Shown piece by piece: positions 26,944 to 36,145 of a DNA stretch of 64,000 nucleotides. The stretch is from Chloroflexi bacterium GWB2_49_20 (GTDB lineage: Bacteria; Chloroflexota; Anaerolineae; Anaerolineales; Villigracilaceae), in the NCBI GenBank assembly GCA_001796335.1, contig MGMF01000021.1, positions 186,001-250,000 of the forward strand, read 5' to 3'. Below the pieces are notes generated by a model that did not search any database, was not told where the DNA came from, and was given only the letters and a program-made list of their open reading frames with translations. Within the stretch, counting starts at the first letter, position 1. The number at the start of each line of letters is the position of its first letter. Made by a program: the position numbers and the translations under genes.

Positions 26944-27492
26944 TTATTTTCCAACCGTAATGAGGAATTTAATTTTTTCATAAGTTGCTGGTCCAATCCC
27001 TGCAACTTTCTGGATATCCTCTATTCCCATAAATTCGCCATTCTCCACTCGATATTCAATAATATTCTTCGCAGCCGTCGGTCCAATTCCCGGAAGAATT
27101 TCCAATTCTTCTTCGGTCGCAGAATTAATATTGACCTTGCCAGATATCGTATTTTCCATTGACGAAAGTGATGGAATGTTTATCTGGCTTGAATCGATCA
27201 ATAAGGCTGCTAAATTCACAGAATCAACGTCCGCGCTTGGGAGAAATCCTCCAGCGCTATTAACTGCGTCTTGAATCCTACTACCTTGTGAAAGTCGGTA
27301 TACTCCCGGGTTTACAATATCTCCAGATATATAGATGCTTATTGTTTGGTCTGCCGACATTGTAGCAAGCACGACAGGGTTTCCTCGTGGTTGGCTTGCA
27401 GTTATCCAGATTAAACCTCCCACAAGCAAGCCTATAAAAACCCCATAAGATATAAATAAAAATGCTTGTTTAGTAGATGTATTAATCATCAT
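26944..27492 (-). CDS. comEA: ComEA-type DNA-binding protein
   Basis: A 182-residue membrane-anchored protein. Residues 10-30 form a signal anchor (FLFISYGVFIGLLVGGLIW). Residues about 48-105 are an SLBB domain (ISIYISGDIVNPGVYRLSQGSRIQDAVNSAGG, shown here only in part), and 115-180 hold two helix-hairpin-helix motifs (VNINSATEEELEILPGIGPTAAKNIIEYR and FMGIEDIQKVAGIGPATYEKI). ComEA binds DNA outside the membrane for uptake in competent bacteria. comEB (dCMP deaminase) is three genes upstream, but comEC, the channel, is not in the window, so transformation ability is not shown. Confidence 0.9.
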   Translation of the reverse strand: MMINTSTKQAFLFISYGVFIGLLVGGLIWITASQPRGNPVVLATMSADQTISIYISGDIVNPGVYRLSQGSRIQDAVNSAGGFLPSADVDSVNLAALLIDSSQINIPSLSSMENTISGKVNINSATEEELEILPGIGPTAAKNIIEYRVENGEFMGIEDIQKVAGIGPATYEKIKFLITVGK

Positions 27493-27531
27493 TAATCCCC
27501 GAACAATTAAATTCCATTTATTAGTGTGATT

Positions 27532-28149
27532 TCAACCGAACATACCGGCAGCAACTATTATTGTAAATGAGGCCACATACCAATGGATTAGAAATGGATA
27601 CACAAAAGATCTGGTTCGCAAAGCAACCCATCCAAATACAAAACCTCCAAATATTGTTGATAGCGTTTCAATTTCTGGTTTTCCGATATGCGCCAAGGCA
27701 AATGGAACCGCTTGAAGCCACAAAGCTTCAGGTCCAAATTTTCGCGCGTACCCAAATAACAACCAACCTCGAAAAATAAATTCCCACCCCAATAGATCAG
27801 CAAAAGTAGTCCAGGGTAATCCTTTTATCTGCCCTTGATAATATTCCTGCATATTTGAGTCCCCCTTGGCAATTATCCATAACACAGGACTGATTAATAA
27901 GATACATGTAAAAGTGATTATTATTCCGGCTTTCCAATCTCCAAATCCAAAACCAAAATCGACTGGTTTTTCACGAAATAGGAACAGGATGATTGCCATC
28001 GGTATAAATAAATATAGGATTGTACGATCTAGAGCCTTCCAGGGCGTCAACTGATGGTAATAATCAACCATCAATAGTAGCGTACTGATGATTGTAATAA
28101 CTGCAATTTTCCAATCGAGGTGTATCGGCACTTTTTTCAAGAATTTCAT
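27532..28149 (-). CDS. CPBP-family intramembrane protease-like protein
   Basis: A 205-residue polytopic protein of the CPBP (Rce1/CAAX protease-like) group. Motif 1, normally EExxxR, is here WEFIFR (W122, E123, R127), so the first glutamate is replaced; motif 2 is FALAHIGKPE and motif 3 FLIHW near the end. At least five hydrophobic segments are seen. WExxxR variants are known in the family, so activity as a glutamic endopeptidase is uncertain. I use the ATG at 28149; a TTG four codons upstream is also possible. Its position in the comEB-comEA run has no evident functional reason. Confidence 0.8.
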   Translation of the reverse strand: MKFLKKVPIHLDWKIAVITIISTLLLMVDYYHQLTPWKALDRTILYLFIPMAIILFLFREKPVDFGFGFGDWKAGIIITFTCILLISPVLWIIAKGDSNMQEYYQGQIKGLPWTTFADLLGWEFIFRGWLLFGYARKFGPEALWLQAVPFALAHIGKPEIETLSTIFGGFVFGWVALRTRSFVYPFLIHWYVASFTIIVAAGMFG

Positions 28150-28217
28150 GAATATATCCAATCCGTTTATGTTCCGCTGTCACGACCCATAAAGGAGAAG
28201 GCTAACTTTAGACAATA

Positions 28218-29666
28218 TCAATAAGGGAAAAAGGTTTTGTTACCATCTGGTCCAAAAAGGAGAGATATCATGTGTCTATCGCGATAAAGCTCAAAAGTCC
28301 AATTCGCAATTAGTAACACGGTTAAGAAAATCGCCAGTACAATGGCTATCTTACCGCTTGATGTTTGCCACCTTTCTTTCATCAACAACCGCCCGCCTCC
28401 CCAAATATATGCTGCGGGGATTGCCAGGAATGGAACGAGGGTCAGGTGAAAGCGATCCTCTCCAAGAATAAAGATATGTGGGATTAAATAGCCAAGAACG
28501 AGTATCACAATCAGAATATTAATTTGATTCCATCTTATCACAGCAATGCCAAATGTTGCTGACAGGCTAACAATAACAAATGGAATTAATAAAAGAACAG
28601 AAATCAAAATCAATGGAATTTCGGATATATATCCAAAGAAATTATTAGAATAAAAATAAGTAAGTGCTCTTCTTTCCAGTCCCCAAAAATATCCCAACCG
28701 ACGTATCATCAAATAGGGTATCCTCCCAGGGTTGGATTTAATATATTCAAAAGCCTTGGATTGACCGATTTCGTCCCGTAGACCATCGTCTAGGTAAGGA
28801 ATTAAATCAAGCGAAATTCCATACTGAAAAGTGCCTGTACTATCGGGATGATAACCTACATAAAGGTCGTATCCTAGCGCCGATTCAATTCCAGTTAACT
28901 TGTGGTGCAATAAGGTGTTTCTTAGCATCCAGGGGACTATCACAACACCGATCGTAATTAAGATTATTAGTGCATACTTAAATTCTTTTAAAATCAACCA
29001 TGCCCAAACGATGACCAGTCCTGCAAAGGCTAATGCAACTGATCGTGTAAGGGCTGTCATACCAAGAAGTATTCCTGCCAAGGCAAACCAGTACCATCTT
29101 CTTTTTCTTTCAGCAATGAGAAGCACCCATACAGATGTAAGTATCAGCAGGAAGAATAAATTTTCAGTTGCCAAAGATAACGGATAAATGACAAGCATCG
29201 GATACAAAGCAACGATCCAGGCTGTAACTTTGCTACTTTTCGTGTTTGCTGGAAATATTGATTTCGAAATTACGAAAATAAGTGGAACTAAAGATGCACT
29301 GACAAAGGTTTGTACTATTCGAGCAATAAAAAAGCGTTTGGCTCCAGTCCCAAATATGGAGTAAACCAAAGCCAGAAAAGCAGGATATAAAGGAGGGCGA
29401 AATGAAGTTAGTACTCCACGCGGATCATAATCCACATCAGACATATCAAAATCGATATATTGTTGTGCAAGATACAAATCATCTTGCGCATACCACCGAT
29501 ATCCATTCCCAGCTTCAATGCTGCGCGCCAGCATATCATATTGGAACATATCATCCAATCCTATGCCTAAATCAAAGGAAAGCATTACGGGAATCAAGCG
29601 TATCAAAAGAGCAAGAATAAATATCCTGACAGAAAAAGTGCGTTCAGAGTGGAACCACTGTTTCAA
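28218..29666 (-). CDS. GT39-type membrane glycosyltransferase
   Basis: A 482-residue multi-spanning protein resembling ArnT/PMT-family glycosyltransferases, which use polyprenyl-phosphate sugars. The first loop has the typical acidic pattern DLGIGLDDMFQYDMLARSI and RPPLYPAFLALVYSIFG. About ten hydrophobic helices follow. The start is TTG at 29666 with a GGGAGAG site 4 bases ahead; no in-frame ATG occurs nearby. The acceptor could be a lipid or a protein; the sequence does not tell. It is 68 bases ahead of the CPBP gene. Confidence 0.8.
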   Translation of the reverse strand: MKQWFHSERTFSVRIFILALLIRLIPVMLSFDLGIGLDDMFQYDMLARSIEAGNGYRWYAQDDLYLAQQYIDFDMSDVDYDPRGVLTSFRPPLYPAFLALVYSIFGTGAKRFFIARIVQTFVSASLVPLIFVISKSIFPANTKSSKVTAWIVALYPMLVIYPLSLATENLFFLLILTSVWVLLIAERKRRWYWFALAGILLGMTALTRSVALAFAGLVIVWAWLILKEFKYALIILITIGVVIVPWMLRNTLLHHKLTGIESALGYDLYVGYHPDSTGTFQYGISLDLIPYLDDGLRDEIGQSKAFEYIKSNPGRIPYLMIRRLGYFWGLERRALTYFYSNNFFGYISEIPLILISVLLLIPFVIVSLSATFGIAVIRWNQINILIVILVLGYLIPHIFILGEDRFHLTLVPFLAIPAAYIWGGGRLLMKERWQTSSGKIAIVLAIFLTVLLIANWTFELYRDRHMISLLFGPDGNKTFFPY

Positions 29667-29716
29667 TTAACTCTCCCTCGCTATTACTAAGATGATTAAT
29701 AATATCCCAAACTTAA

Positions 29717-30151
29717 TCAGGGATTTTGGTTAAACTCTTGTTGGAATAACTCTATATTTGCTGTTTGTAGAAATTTTAATGCATTTTCATCTGTCCGATA
29801 AGCTTCACAATAAACAAGACGGACAATACCTGCATTTATTAGCGCTTTTGTACAATTGATACATGGCAAGTGTGTAACATAACATGTCGCCCCTTTGGTC
29901 GAGACTCCATGTAAGGCGGCTTGGATAATTGCGTTGGTTTCCGCATGAATCGTTCGAACGCAATGACCGTCCACCATCAAATGCCCCTCTTCATCACAAT
30001 GGGGTTGTCCCTTTGGAGATCCATTAAACCCGGTAGTAAGTATGCGTTTTTCTTGGACTAGTACACACCCCACAAAAGCTCTATCACAAGTGCTTCGTTC
30101 GGAAACTGCATAAGCTATCTTCATAAAGTACAAATCCCATTCTGGACGCAT
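29717..30151 (-). CDS. comEB: ComEB/dCMP deaminase family protein
   Basis: A 144-residue zinc deaminase. The catalytic HAE is in TIHAETNAII and the second zinc pair in HLPCINCTKALINAGI. A second N-terminal metal-site-like set (STCDR, H and C in GQPHCDEEGHLMVDGHC) is typical of dCMP deaminases of the ComEB type. It supplies dUMP for thymidylate synthesis; in Bacillus the gene sits between comEA and comEC, though it is not needed for DNA uptake. AGGAGATGG precedes the ATG. It begins the minus-strand run that reaches comEA. Confidence 0.92.
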   Translation of the reverse strand: MRPEWDLYFMKIAYAVSERSTCDRAFVGCVLVQEKRILTTGFNGSPKGQPHCDEEGHLMVDGHCVRTIHAETNAIIQAALHGVSTKGATCYVTHLPCINCTKALINAGIVRLVYCEAYRTDENALKFLQTANIELFQQEFNQNP

Positions 30152-30348
30152 TTGCCATCTCCTAATAATATAATTTGAAGATTATACCTCCACCTGATTA
30201 TTGTTTATTTTATAACCTTTTATTCCAAATAGAAAATATTATTGAATACCAATTTGTGGATTTTTTTGTTGCACTCAATGAAAAAATAATCTATACTTAG
30301 CTTTGTTGATACCGAAGGGAATTCAAACTTCAATCATAAGAGAGCAAA

Positions 30349-30582
30349 ATGAATATGGCAAACCAAACATTATTCTTCTGGGTAATAATCGATCCGCTTA
30401 CATTTATTTTGGGTTCTTTAGGTGGTTTTATCCTATTTCATGAAGTTGTCGATATGGATCATGTACCTGCATACAAAGAAATCCTCCAAATAGCAAAACG
30501 CCGTTGGATGGCATGCTTATCTCTCTCGATTTCAATTATTTATTTCTTTTATCGTATGATTTCTATATTGACTAATAACTAA
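30349..30582 (+). CDS. small membrane protein
   Basis: A 77-residue protein with two hydrophobic segments (LFFWVIIDPLTFILGSLGGFILF and ACLSLSISIIYFFYR) joined by a short charged loop. No family is recognised. The ATG at 30349 and the one two codons on are both possible; an AGAGAG stretch precedes them. A 7-bp hairpin (30599-30605 with 30612-30618) follows before rarA. The 197 bases upstream are AT-rich and hold no gene. Confidence 0.5.
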   Translation: MNMANQTLFFWVIIDPLTFILGSLGGFILFHEVVDMDHVPAYKEILQIAKRRWMACLSLSISIIYFFYRMISILTNN

Positions 30583-30649
30583 TCACTCCAGGTTAATAGA
30601 AAACCTTATTTGGTTTTCCGAATAGTTTTCTTTCTAAATTAGATTCCAA

Positions 30650-32056
30650 ATGAATGATCTTTTCGATCACGCTATGCAAAAACGTTTATCACAGGAAGGG
30701 CCCTTAGCTGCCCGTATGCGCCCTCAGGTTCTGTCTGAGTATATAGGTCAAACCCATATTATTGGAGAAGGAAAGTTGCTTCGCAGAGCAATTCAGGCCG
30801 ACCGCTTATTCTCTTCAATCATTTTTTGGGGACCTCCAGGAACAGGGAAAACCACCCTGGCGCAAATAATTGCAAATACCACTCAATCCCATTTTGAAAC
30901 AATGTCTGCTGTTCTGGCGGGAGTACCCGAATTACGTCGGGTCATAAAAGACGCACAAGAACGACGACGTTTATATCAAAAGCGCACAATCTTATTTGTG
31001 GATGAGGTCCACAGGTGGAACAAAGCTCAGCAAGACGCACTCTTACCCCATGTTGAGAACGGATTACTCATACTGATTGGCGCAACTACTGATAATCCTT
31101 ATTTTGAAGTAATCAAAGCACTTGTATCCCGTTCCAGAATCTTCCAATTAATTCCATTATCTGTGAATGAAATGGGGCAGGTCATACAAAGAGCTCTCAC
31201 CGACCCTGAGCAGGGTTACGGAAAACGTACTATTATCTTGGATGATAACGCTCACAATCATTTGATTGATAGTGCAAATGGAGATGCACGAAATGTACTA
31301 AATGCTTTAGAACTTGCTGTTGAATCAACTAATCCGAATCCGGATGGCTCAATTCACGTCTCACTTGAAATTGCACAGGAATCTATCCAGCGGCGGGCTG
31401 TATTATATGACAAGGATGGCGATTCGCATTATGATACTATTTCAGCCTTCATTAAGTCTGTGCGCGGGTCTGATCCAGACGCCGCTCTCTATTGGCTGGC
31501 AAAAATGCTTTACGCAGGGGAAGATCCTCGTTTTATTTTGAGGCGCCTATTGGTATTAGCCAGTGAAGATATCGGCCTGGCAGATCCCCAGGGATTGGTT
31601 GTTACCAACGCTGCTGTTCAATCTTTTAGTTACCTGGGCCTGCCGGAAGGTATTTATCCGATTGTAGAAGCTACCCTTTATCTATCTACAGCTTCAAAAT
31701 CCAATTCAGCGGGAGCTTATTTCAAAGCATATAACTTGATAGAGCAAGAAGGGGTTGGCGATGTACCTGTCCACTTAAAAGACAACAATAGAGATGCAGC
31801 GGTTCTTGGACATGGCAAAGATTATCAATATCCACACAAAATGGACAGTCATTTTATTCCCCAGCAATATTTACCCAAAGATCAACTTGGAAAATATTTT
31901 TACTCTCCGTCAAACGAAGGCTATGAAGCAGAGATTCGACTACGCCTTGAACATTGGCGTGAAGCCCAACGTAAAGCGCTTGGCATTACAAGAAACGAAC
32001 CTCTTCCAGATCTTACCCAGGATTTGATTGATATTATCAAACATAAAACAAATTAA
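30650..32056 (+). CDS. rarA: replication-associated recombination protein RarA (MgsA)
   Basis: A 468-residue AAA+ ATPase that acts at stalled replication forks. Walker A is GPPGTGKTT at residues 61-69, Walker B is ILFVDEVHRWNKAQQDALLPHVE (only part of which is the catalytic DE), the sensor 1 is IGATTDNPYFEV, and RNVLNALELA belongs to the helical lid. The clamp-loader-like C-terminal domain follows (DAALYWLAKMLYAGEDP, LASEDIGLADP, PEGIYPIVEATLYLS). The end KDYQYPHKMDSHFIPQQYLP is also typical. No ribosome site is strong; the start is set by the conserved N-terminus. Confidence 0.94.
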   Translation: MNDLFDHAMQKRLSQEGPLAARMRPQVLSEYIGQTHIIGEGKLLRRAIQADRLFSSIIFWGPPGTGKTTLAQIIANTTQSHFETMSAVLAGVPELRRVIKDAQERRRLYQKRTILFVDEVHRWNKAQQDALLPHVENGLLILIGATTDNPYFEVIKALVSRSRIFQLIPLSVNEMGQVIQRALTDPEQGYGKRTIILDDNAHNHLIDSANGDARNVLNALELAVESTNPNPDGSIHVSLEIAQESIQRRAVLYDKDGDSHYDTISAFIKSVRGSDPDAALYWLAKMLYAGEDPRFILRRLLVLASEDIGLADPQGLVVTNAAVQSFSYLGLPEGIYPIVEATLYLSTASKSNSAGAYFKAYNLIEQEGVGDVPVHLKDNNRDAAVLGHGKDYQYPHKMDSHFIPQQYLPKDQLGKYFYSPSNEGYEAEIRLRLEHWREAQRKALGITRNEPLPDLTQDLIDIIKHKTN

Positions 32057-32078
32057 CTCCTTCCTATGATTTCAAATA

Positions 32079-32933
32079 TTACCCATGCTTGCAAAACAAA
32101 TCGTGGGAAAGATTCCCCTTGGATGAAATCGGAGGATAAGCCTGCATAAATGATTCATTATTGCCAAATATTCTTAATAATATACTTAATAATCTCCCAC
32201 CCATTCGACCTCCACCTTGGCTAGCATGACAGCTGCCTGCTTTTTCTTTTTGTTGACGGAATTTTCTAATATCGATAACAGCATGAATCGGGAAATTCTC
32301 GTTAGCAAAAGATTCTAAATCAATATCTCTATTTCGACCAAATCTTTTCGGATTTCTTCCCAAAATCTTTAATATTTTTACAGCAGTGCGCAAGAAGCCA
32401 CGCGAAAAGGTATGAAAGTATAATCTTTCGGGTTGAAATGGTTTGTAACCATTGACTTTATAATGGCTATCACCCGCCTGATCAAAAGCGCGTACTGTTG
32501 CATTGTGAATCGCTATATGATCTGGATGTCGATATCCCCCAATAGGATCAAAAGTTACAACTACTTGTGGCTGTAATTCACGGATATATCTGACAATTGC
32601 TTCAGATACAATATCGATTGGCTGGGAGACCAAAGCCTTGGGATGTTTGTTATCCAACGACCCTGGCATTCCCGAATCACGAAATCCAAGAAAATGAACT
32701 CCAGTTAAACCTAAAATCCCGGCTGCACAGCGTAATTCTGCCTCCCTAAGACTTGCTATTGAATCGTAACCAATCAGTTTATCAGGAGAGACATCCCCTG
32801 CTTCGCCTTTGGTCGCGCATATCAAGTGAACATCTACATCCTGGGCTGCATAATAAGCCAGAGTTCCTCCCATCCCAAACGACTCGTCATCAGGGTGGGC
32901 TAATACAATCAGAAGCACATTTTTTTTATTCAT
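32079..32933 (-). CDS. PIG-L/LmbE family deacetylase
   Basis: A 284-residue zinc hydrolase. The metal motif AHPDDE is at residues 12-17 and the second ligand stretch is YRHPDHIAIH; GEAGD and LRECAAGILG-type blocks complete the family. Relatives deacetylate N-acetylglucosaminyl lipids or sugars (MshB, BshB) or teicoplanin-type products. I use the ATG at 32933, which overlaps the stop of the upstream hydrolase as ATGA; an ORF extended by two codons to a GTG overlaps the ribosome site. Coupling with the alpha/beta hydrolase is therefore certain at the transcript level. Confidence 0.88.
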   Translation of the reverse strand: MNKKNVLLIVLAHPDDESFGMGGTLAYYAAQDVDVHLICATKGEAGDVSPDKLIGYDSIASLREAELRCAAGILGLTGVHFLGFRDSGMPGSLDNKHPKALVSQPIDIVSEAIVRYIRELQPQVVVTFDPIGGYRHPDHIAIHNATVRAFDQAGDSHYKVNGYKPFQPERLYFHTFSRGFLRTAVKILKILGRNPKRFGRNRDIDLESFANENFPIHAVIDIRKFRQQKEKAGSCHASQGGGRMGGRLLSILLRIFGNNESFMQAYPPISSKGNLSHDLFCKHG

Positions 32934-33832
32934 TTCCACCTATTTTCAATATAATTCCCGATAGCGGACACAGCTTGTCGAGCTTCAGGAACAAGACTAC
33001 CGGCAAATTGCCAGACATGTTGCATATCCTTCCAAACATCCAAGGTTGCATCAACTCCAGCTGCTTTTGCGCTTGTTACAAGATTAACCGAATCGGACAG
33101 TAAGATTTCATCTGATCCAGCTTGGATAAGCATTGGGGAGAGCCCTTTCAAGTCTGCGAAAATTGGCGAAGCAAGGGGATCCTCAGCTCCTACTTCACCA
33201 AGGTATAATTTGGCAGCTTTTTTCAGGTTTTCCGCATTTAAAATAATATCTTTTTTTGCATTTAGAAGGACAGACTCTCCACTCACTGTCAAGTCAGTCC
33301 AGGGTGACAAACAAATTGCCATAGCAGGCAGGTCTTGTTTCAAGTTCCTAATTACTAGCAATAATGACAGCGCCAAACCACCTCCAGCAGAATCACCTGC
33401 AATGATTATTTCATTTGGAGAATTTCCGTTTTCCAATAACCAACCATATGCCAATTTTGCATCTTGAATGGCTGCTGGAAATGGAAACTCGGGTGCCAAT
33501 CGGTAATCAATAATTAAGGCACGTGCCTTCGCGGCAGCTGCAAGGTTTGCAACAAATATTCTGTGCGAATTTAAAGATCCAGCAATATATGAACCACCAT
33601 GCAGATATAAGATTGTTCTTTTAAGAACGATGTCCGAAGGAAGAATCCATTCCGCAGGAATTCCATGCACCGATATCGGTATAGTTTGGACTTCCTGCAT
33701 ATATTTGAATAAACGTACCATTTTCTCCAATTCGCGACGTTCCTTTTGCGCATCAAGTTCTTCACGCGGGCCAGATAATAGATTGTCAATTCTAAAGAAT
33801 AACTTAAGTGCAATTGCCTGGTAGCTAGCCAT
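32930..33832 (-). CDS. alpha/beta hydrolase of the HSL/GDXG family
   Basis: A 300-residue esterase-like protein. The oxyanion motif is YLHGGSYIAGS, the nucleophile Ser lies in GDSAGGGLAL, the acid Asp in AGSDEILLSD and the His in MQHVWQF, the full triad for hormone-sensitive lipase-like esterases. The ATG at 33832 has AGGAG four bases upstream; an ORF running on to 33859 needs a TTG. It overlaps the PIG-L deacetylase (4 bases), which suggests that the two hydrolyse parts of the same acylated or acetylated compound, an inference only. Confidence 0.9.
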   Translation of the reverse strand: MASYQAIALKLFFRIDNLLSGPREELDAQKERRELEKMVRLFKYMQEVQTIPISVHGIPAEWILPSDIVLKRTILYLHGGSYIAGSLNSHRIFVANLAAAAKARALIIDYRLAPEFPFPAAIQDAKLAYGWLLENGNSPNEIIIAGDSAGGGLALSLLLVIRNLKQDLPAMAICLSPWTDLTVSGESVLLNAKKDIILNAENLKKAAKLYLGEVGAEDPLASPIFADLKGLSPMLIQAGSDEILLSDSVNLVTSAKAAGVDATLDVWKDMQHVWQFAGSLVPEARQAVSAIGNYIENRWK

Positions 33833-33960
33833 CCTTCTCCTAATAAATTCAAAACTCAAAATCGATTCTAAATTTTAACTATACATCAGGTTGATTAAAA
33901 ATGTATGAATTATCTATTATAATCACGCAATTATTTTGGCCGGAAAAAGGGTATACCGTT

Positions 33961-34650
33961 ATGAATCGCGTAGAATCTTCATCTTTTTCAGAATTCTTGT
34001 TTGGCTTTCGCGATGAGCTTCCAATTCTTGTTGGAGTGATCCCATTTGGGTTGATTTTTGCGATCCTTGCCCAGCAAGCAAATATATCTGCAGTAGAAGC
34101 TCAAGCTATGTCTTTGATCGTTTTCGCTGGCTCATCTCAATTTATGCTGGTTCAACTGGCAGGAATAAACGCGCCAATTCCGGTGATGGTAGTTACTGGT
34201 TTTATTATTAATTTGCGCCACCTCCTTTACAGTGCATCGATCGCTCCATACACAAGAAAGTTGAGCTATCCATGGAAGCTAATTCTCTCTTACTTGCTGA
34301 CTGATGAAGCCTATGCTGTGACAATTGCTTATTTTCAAAAAAACAATAAGAGTAATATGCATTGGTATTATTTGGGAGCAGGTCTCGCTTTGTGGGGTTC
34401 CTGGCAATTAAGTACATGGTTTGGGTTGTTACTTGGAGCTCAAATCCCATCGAATTGGTCTTTGGATTTTTCACTAGCTTTAACTTTTATTGCCCTGGTA
34501 GTTCCTATGATTAAAGACCGCCCAAGCTTATTTGTTGCGCTTTCAGCGGGTTTTGTTGCAATAATCACGGCAAATTTTCCATATAAGCTTGGTTTACTAA
34601 TCGCTGCTCTTGCAGGGATTCTTGTTGGTTTATGGAGCGAAAAGAATTGA
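33961..34650 (+). CDS. azlC: AzlC-family branched-chain amino acid exporter subunit
   Basis: AzlC with AzlD exports branched-chain amino acids or their analogues. The protein (229 residues from the ATG at 33961) has the family blocks FGFRDELPILVGVIPFGLIFAI, AMSLIVFAGSSQFM and FIINLRHLLYSASIAPY, and about six hydrophobic helices. A further ATG 20 codons upstream, at 33901, gives an extra hydrophilic/hydrophobic tail not seen in relatives. The azlD start lies inside its end (19-base overlap). Confidence 0.88.
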   Translation: MNRVESSSFSEFLFGFRDELPILVGVIPFGLIFAILAQQANISAVEAQAMSLIVFAGSSQFMLVQLAGINAPIPVMVVTGFIINLRHLLYSASIAPYTRKLSYPWKLILSYLLTDEAYAVTIAYFQKNNKSNMHWYYLGAGLALWGSWQLSTWFGLLLGAQIPSNWSLDFSLALTFIALVVPMIKDRPSLFVALSAGFVAIITANFPYKLGLLIAALAGILVGLWSEKN

Positions 34651-34970
34651 CTTCAATCTGGTATCCTATAATTTTCGTAGGTATTCTTACCTTCTTAACC
34701 CGCCTATCGTTTATTGTATTATCGGATATGATTAAATTACACCCCAGAGTACGAAGTGCTTTTCGATACATTCCCATTGCAGTCTTATCGGCAATAATTT
34801 TTCCTGAACTTGTCCAAAACCATGATGCCCAAATTCTATTTTATTTCCCCCGTATATTCGCAGGATTATTTGCAATTCTAATTGCCTGGCGAACCAGGAA
34901 TATAATTCTTACGATCACAGGTGGTATGTTAGTGCTATATATTATGCAATATTTGTTTATTCTACGATGA
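34632..34970 (+). CDS. azlD: AzlD-family membrane protein
   Basis: A 112-residue partner of AzlC with four hydrophobic segments. The recognisable features are FVGILTFLTRLSFIVLSD, the HPRVRSAFRYIPIAVLSAIIFPEL core (quoted in part) and a C-terminal ILTITGGMLVLYIMQYL. It overlaps azlC by 19 bases, so translation is coupled; a TTG at 34647, after the azlC stop region, could be the real start. It converges with moeB; no strong terminator is visible in the 19 bases between. Confidence 0.85.
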   Translation: MERKELTSIWYPIIFVGILTFLTRLSFIVLSDMIKLHPRVRSAFRYIPIAVLSAIIFPELVQNHDAQILFYFPRIFAGLFAILIAWRTRNIILTITGGMLVLYIMQYLFILR

Positions 34971-34989
34971 TCTATCAAATTATTAATCC

Positions 34990-36144
34990 CTAATAAACTG
35001 GTATAGAGGGGTCAATATTTAACGCCCACGCATTAATACCGCCTTGTAAATGTTTGACTTTATTTAAACCCATACTTGTTAGTAATTCCAACGCTCTTCT
35101 TGAACGGTTACCCGTCTTACAAAACAGAACGATTTCCTGGTTTTTATCTAACTCATTTATTCGACTTGCCAGTTGCCCGAGCGGAATTTGCTTAGCGCCT
35201 TTTATGGATGAAATTTCCAGCTCATGAGGTTCTCTTACGTCCAGTAGTAGAAAGTCTTCATTCGCAGATAATTTCTTAAATAACTCATGCGGACTTATCA
35301 ACCACATTTCTTCTAAATTTTCATCGCTTAACGCATGGCCTGGTGCGCCGCAGAATTCATCATAATCAATCAACTCGCTTATATCCGGATTCGCTCCACA
35401 AATTCTGCACGCAGGATTCTTTTTAAGCCGGACATAATCAAAAGTCATATCCAGAGCATTGTACAACAACAAACGCCCCACAAGAGTGGAACCAATTCCT
35501 AATAGCATTTTGATGGTTTCTGTAGCTTGAATTGTGCCTATCGTCCCAGGTAAAATACCAAGAACACCACCATCGGCACAAGTCGGTATTAATCCTGGCG
35601 GTGGAGGTTCAGGAAAGAGACAACGATAACAGGGTCCTTCTTTTGCATAAAAAACACTTACCTGCCCATCAAAACGGAAAACTGATCCATATACATTCGG
35701 TAACCCAAGAAATACACATACATCGTTTGTTAAATACCGGGCTGGAAAGTTATCGGTTCCATCAATAATGATATCATAATTCTTGGCTATGCGCAGCGCA
35801 TTCTCTGATGAAAACGGTTCATTATAGGTGTTAACTTGAATGTCTGGATTTAGATCCAACATTCGCCCGCGAGCAGAATATACTTTTGAAACTCCAATAG
35901 TTGTGGATCCGTGGATAACTTGGCGTTGTAAGTTGGATTGATCTACTACATCAAAATCCACAATACCGATTTTACCCACTCCAGCAGCAGCGAGATACAA
36001 GGCAACAGGAGAGCCAAGCCCTCCTGTGCCCACAATTAATGCCGATGAATTTTTTAACTTTTTCTGACCCTCAAGCCCTACTTCCGGGATAAGCAGATGC
36101 CTGGAATACCGCAAGAATTCTTCGCGAGTTAATCCTGTATCCAA
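34990..36144 (-). CDS. moeB: MoeB/ThiF-type adenylyltransferase with C-terminal rhodanese domain
   Basis: It activates the C-terminus of a MoaD/ThiS-like carrier with ATP and, through the rhodanese part, may hand on sulfur. The E1-like domain has TREEFLRYSRHLLIPEVGLEGQ at the start (shown partly), IVGTGGLGSPVALYLAAAGVG, QRQVIH, and the zinc pairs CYRC and CRIC; the active Cys is in TCADGGVLG. Residues from about 285 are a rhodanese domain with the persulfide loop CKTGNRS. I choose TTG at 36144: the codons of the final GG of the upstream gene form its GGGGGG ribosome site, seven bases away. Any upstream start would lie inside the moaD frame. Such MoeB-rhodanese fusions (MoeZ) serve molybdopterin, thiamine or cysteine pathways. 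Confidence 0.9.
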   Translation of the reverse strand: MDTGLTREEFLRYSRHLLIPEVGLEGQKKLKNSSALIVGTGGLGSPVALYLAAAGVGKIGIVDFDVVDQSNLQRQVIHGSTTIGVSKVYSARGRMLDLNPDIQVNTYNEPFSSENALRIAKNYDIIIDGTDNFPARYLTNDVCVFLGLPNVYGSVFRFDGQVSVFYAKEGPCYRCLFPEPPPPGLIPTCADGGVLGILPGTIGTIQATETIKMLLGIGSTLVGRLLLYNALDMTFDYVRLKKNPACRICGANPDISELIDYDEFCGAPGHALSDENLEEMWLISPHELFKKLSANEDFLLLDVREPHELEISSIKGAKQIPLGQLASRINELDKNQEIVLFCKTGNRSRRALELLTSMGLNKVKHLQGGINAWALNIDPSIPVY

Positions 36145-36145
36145 C

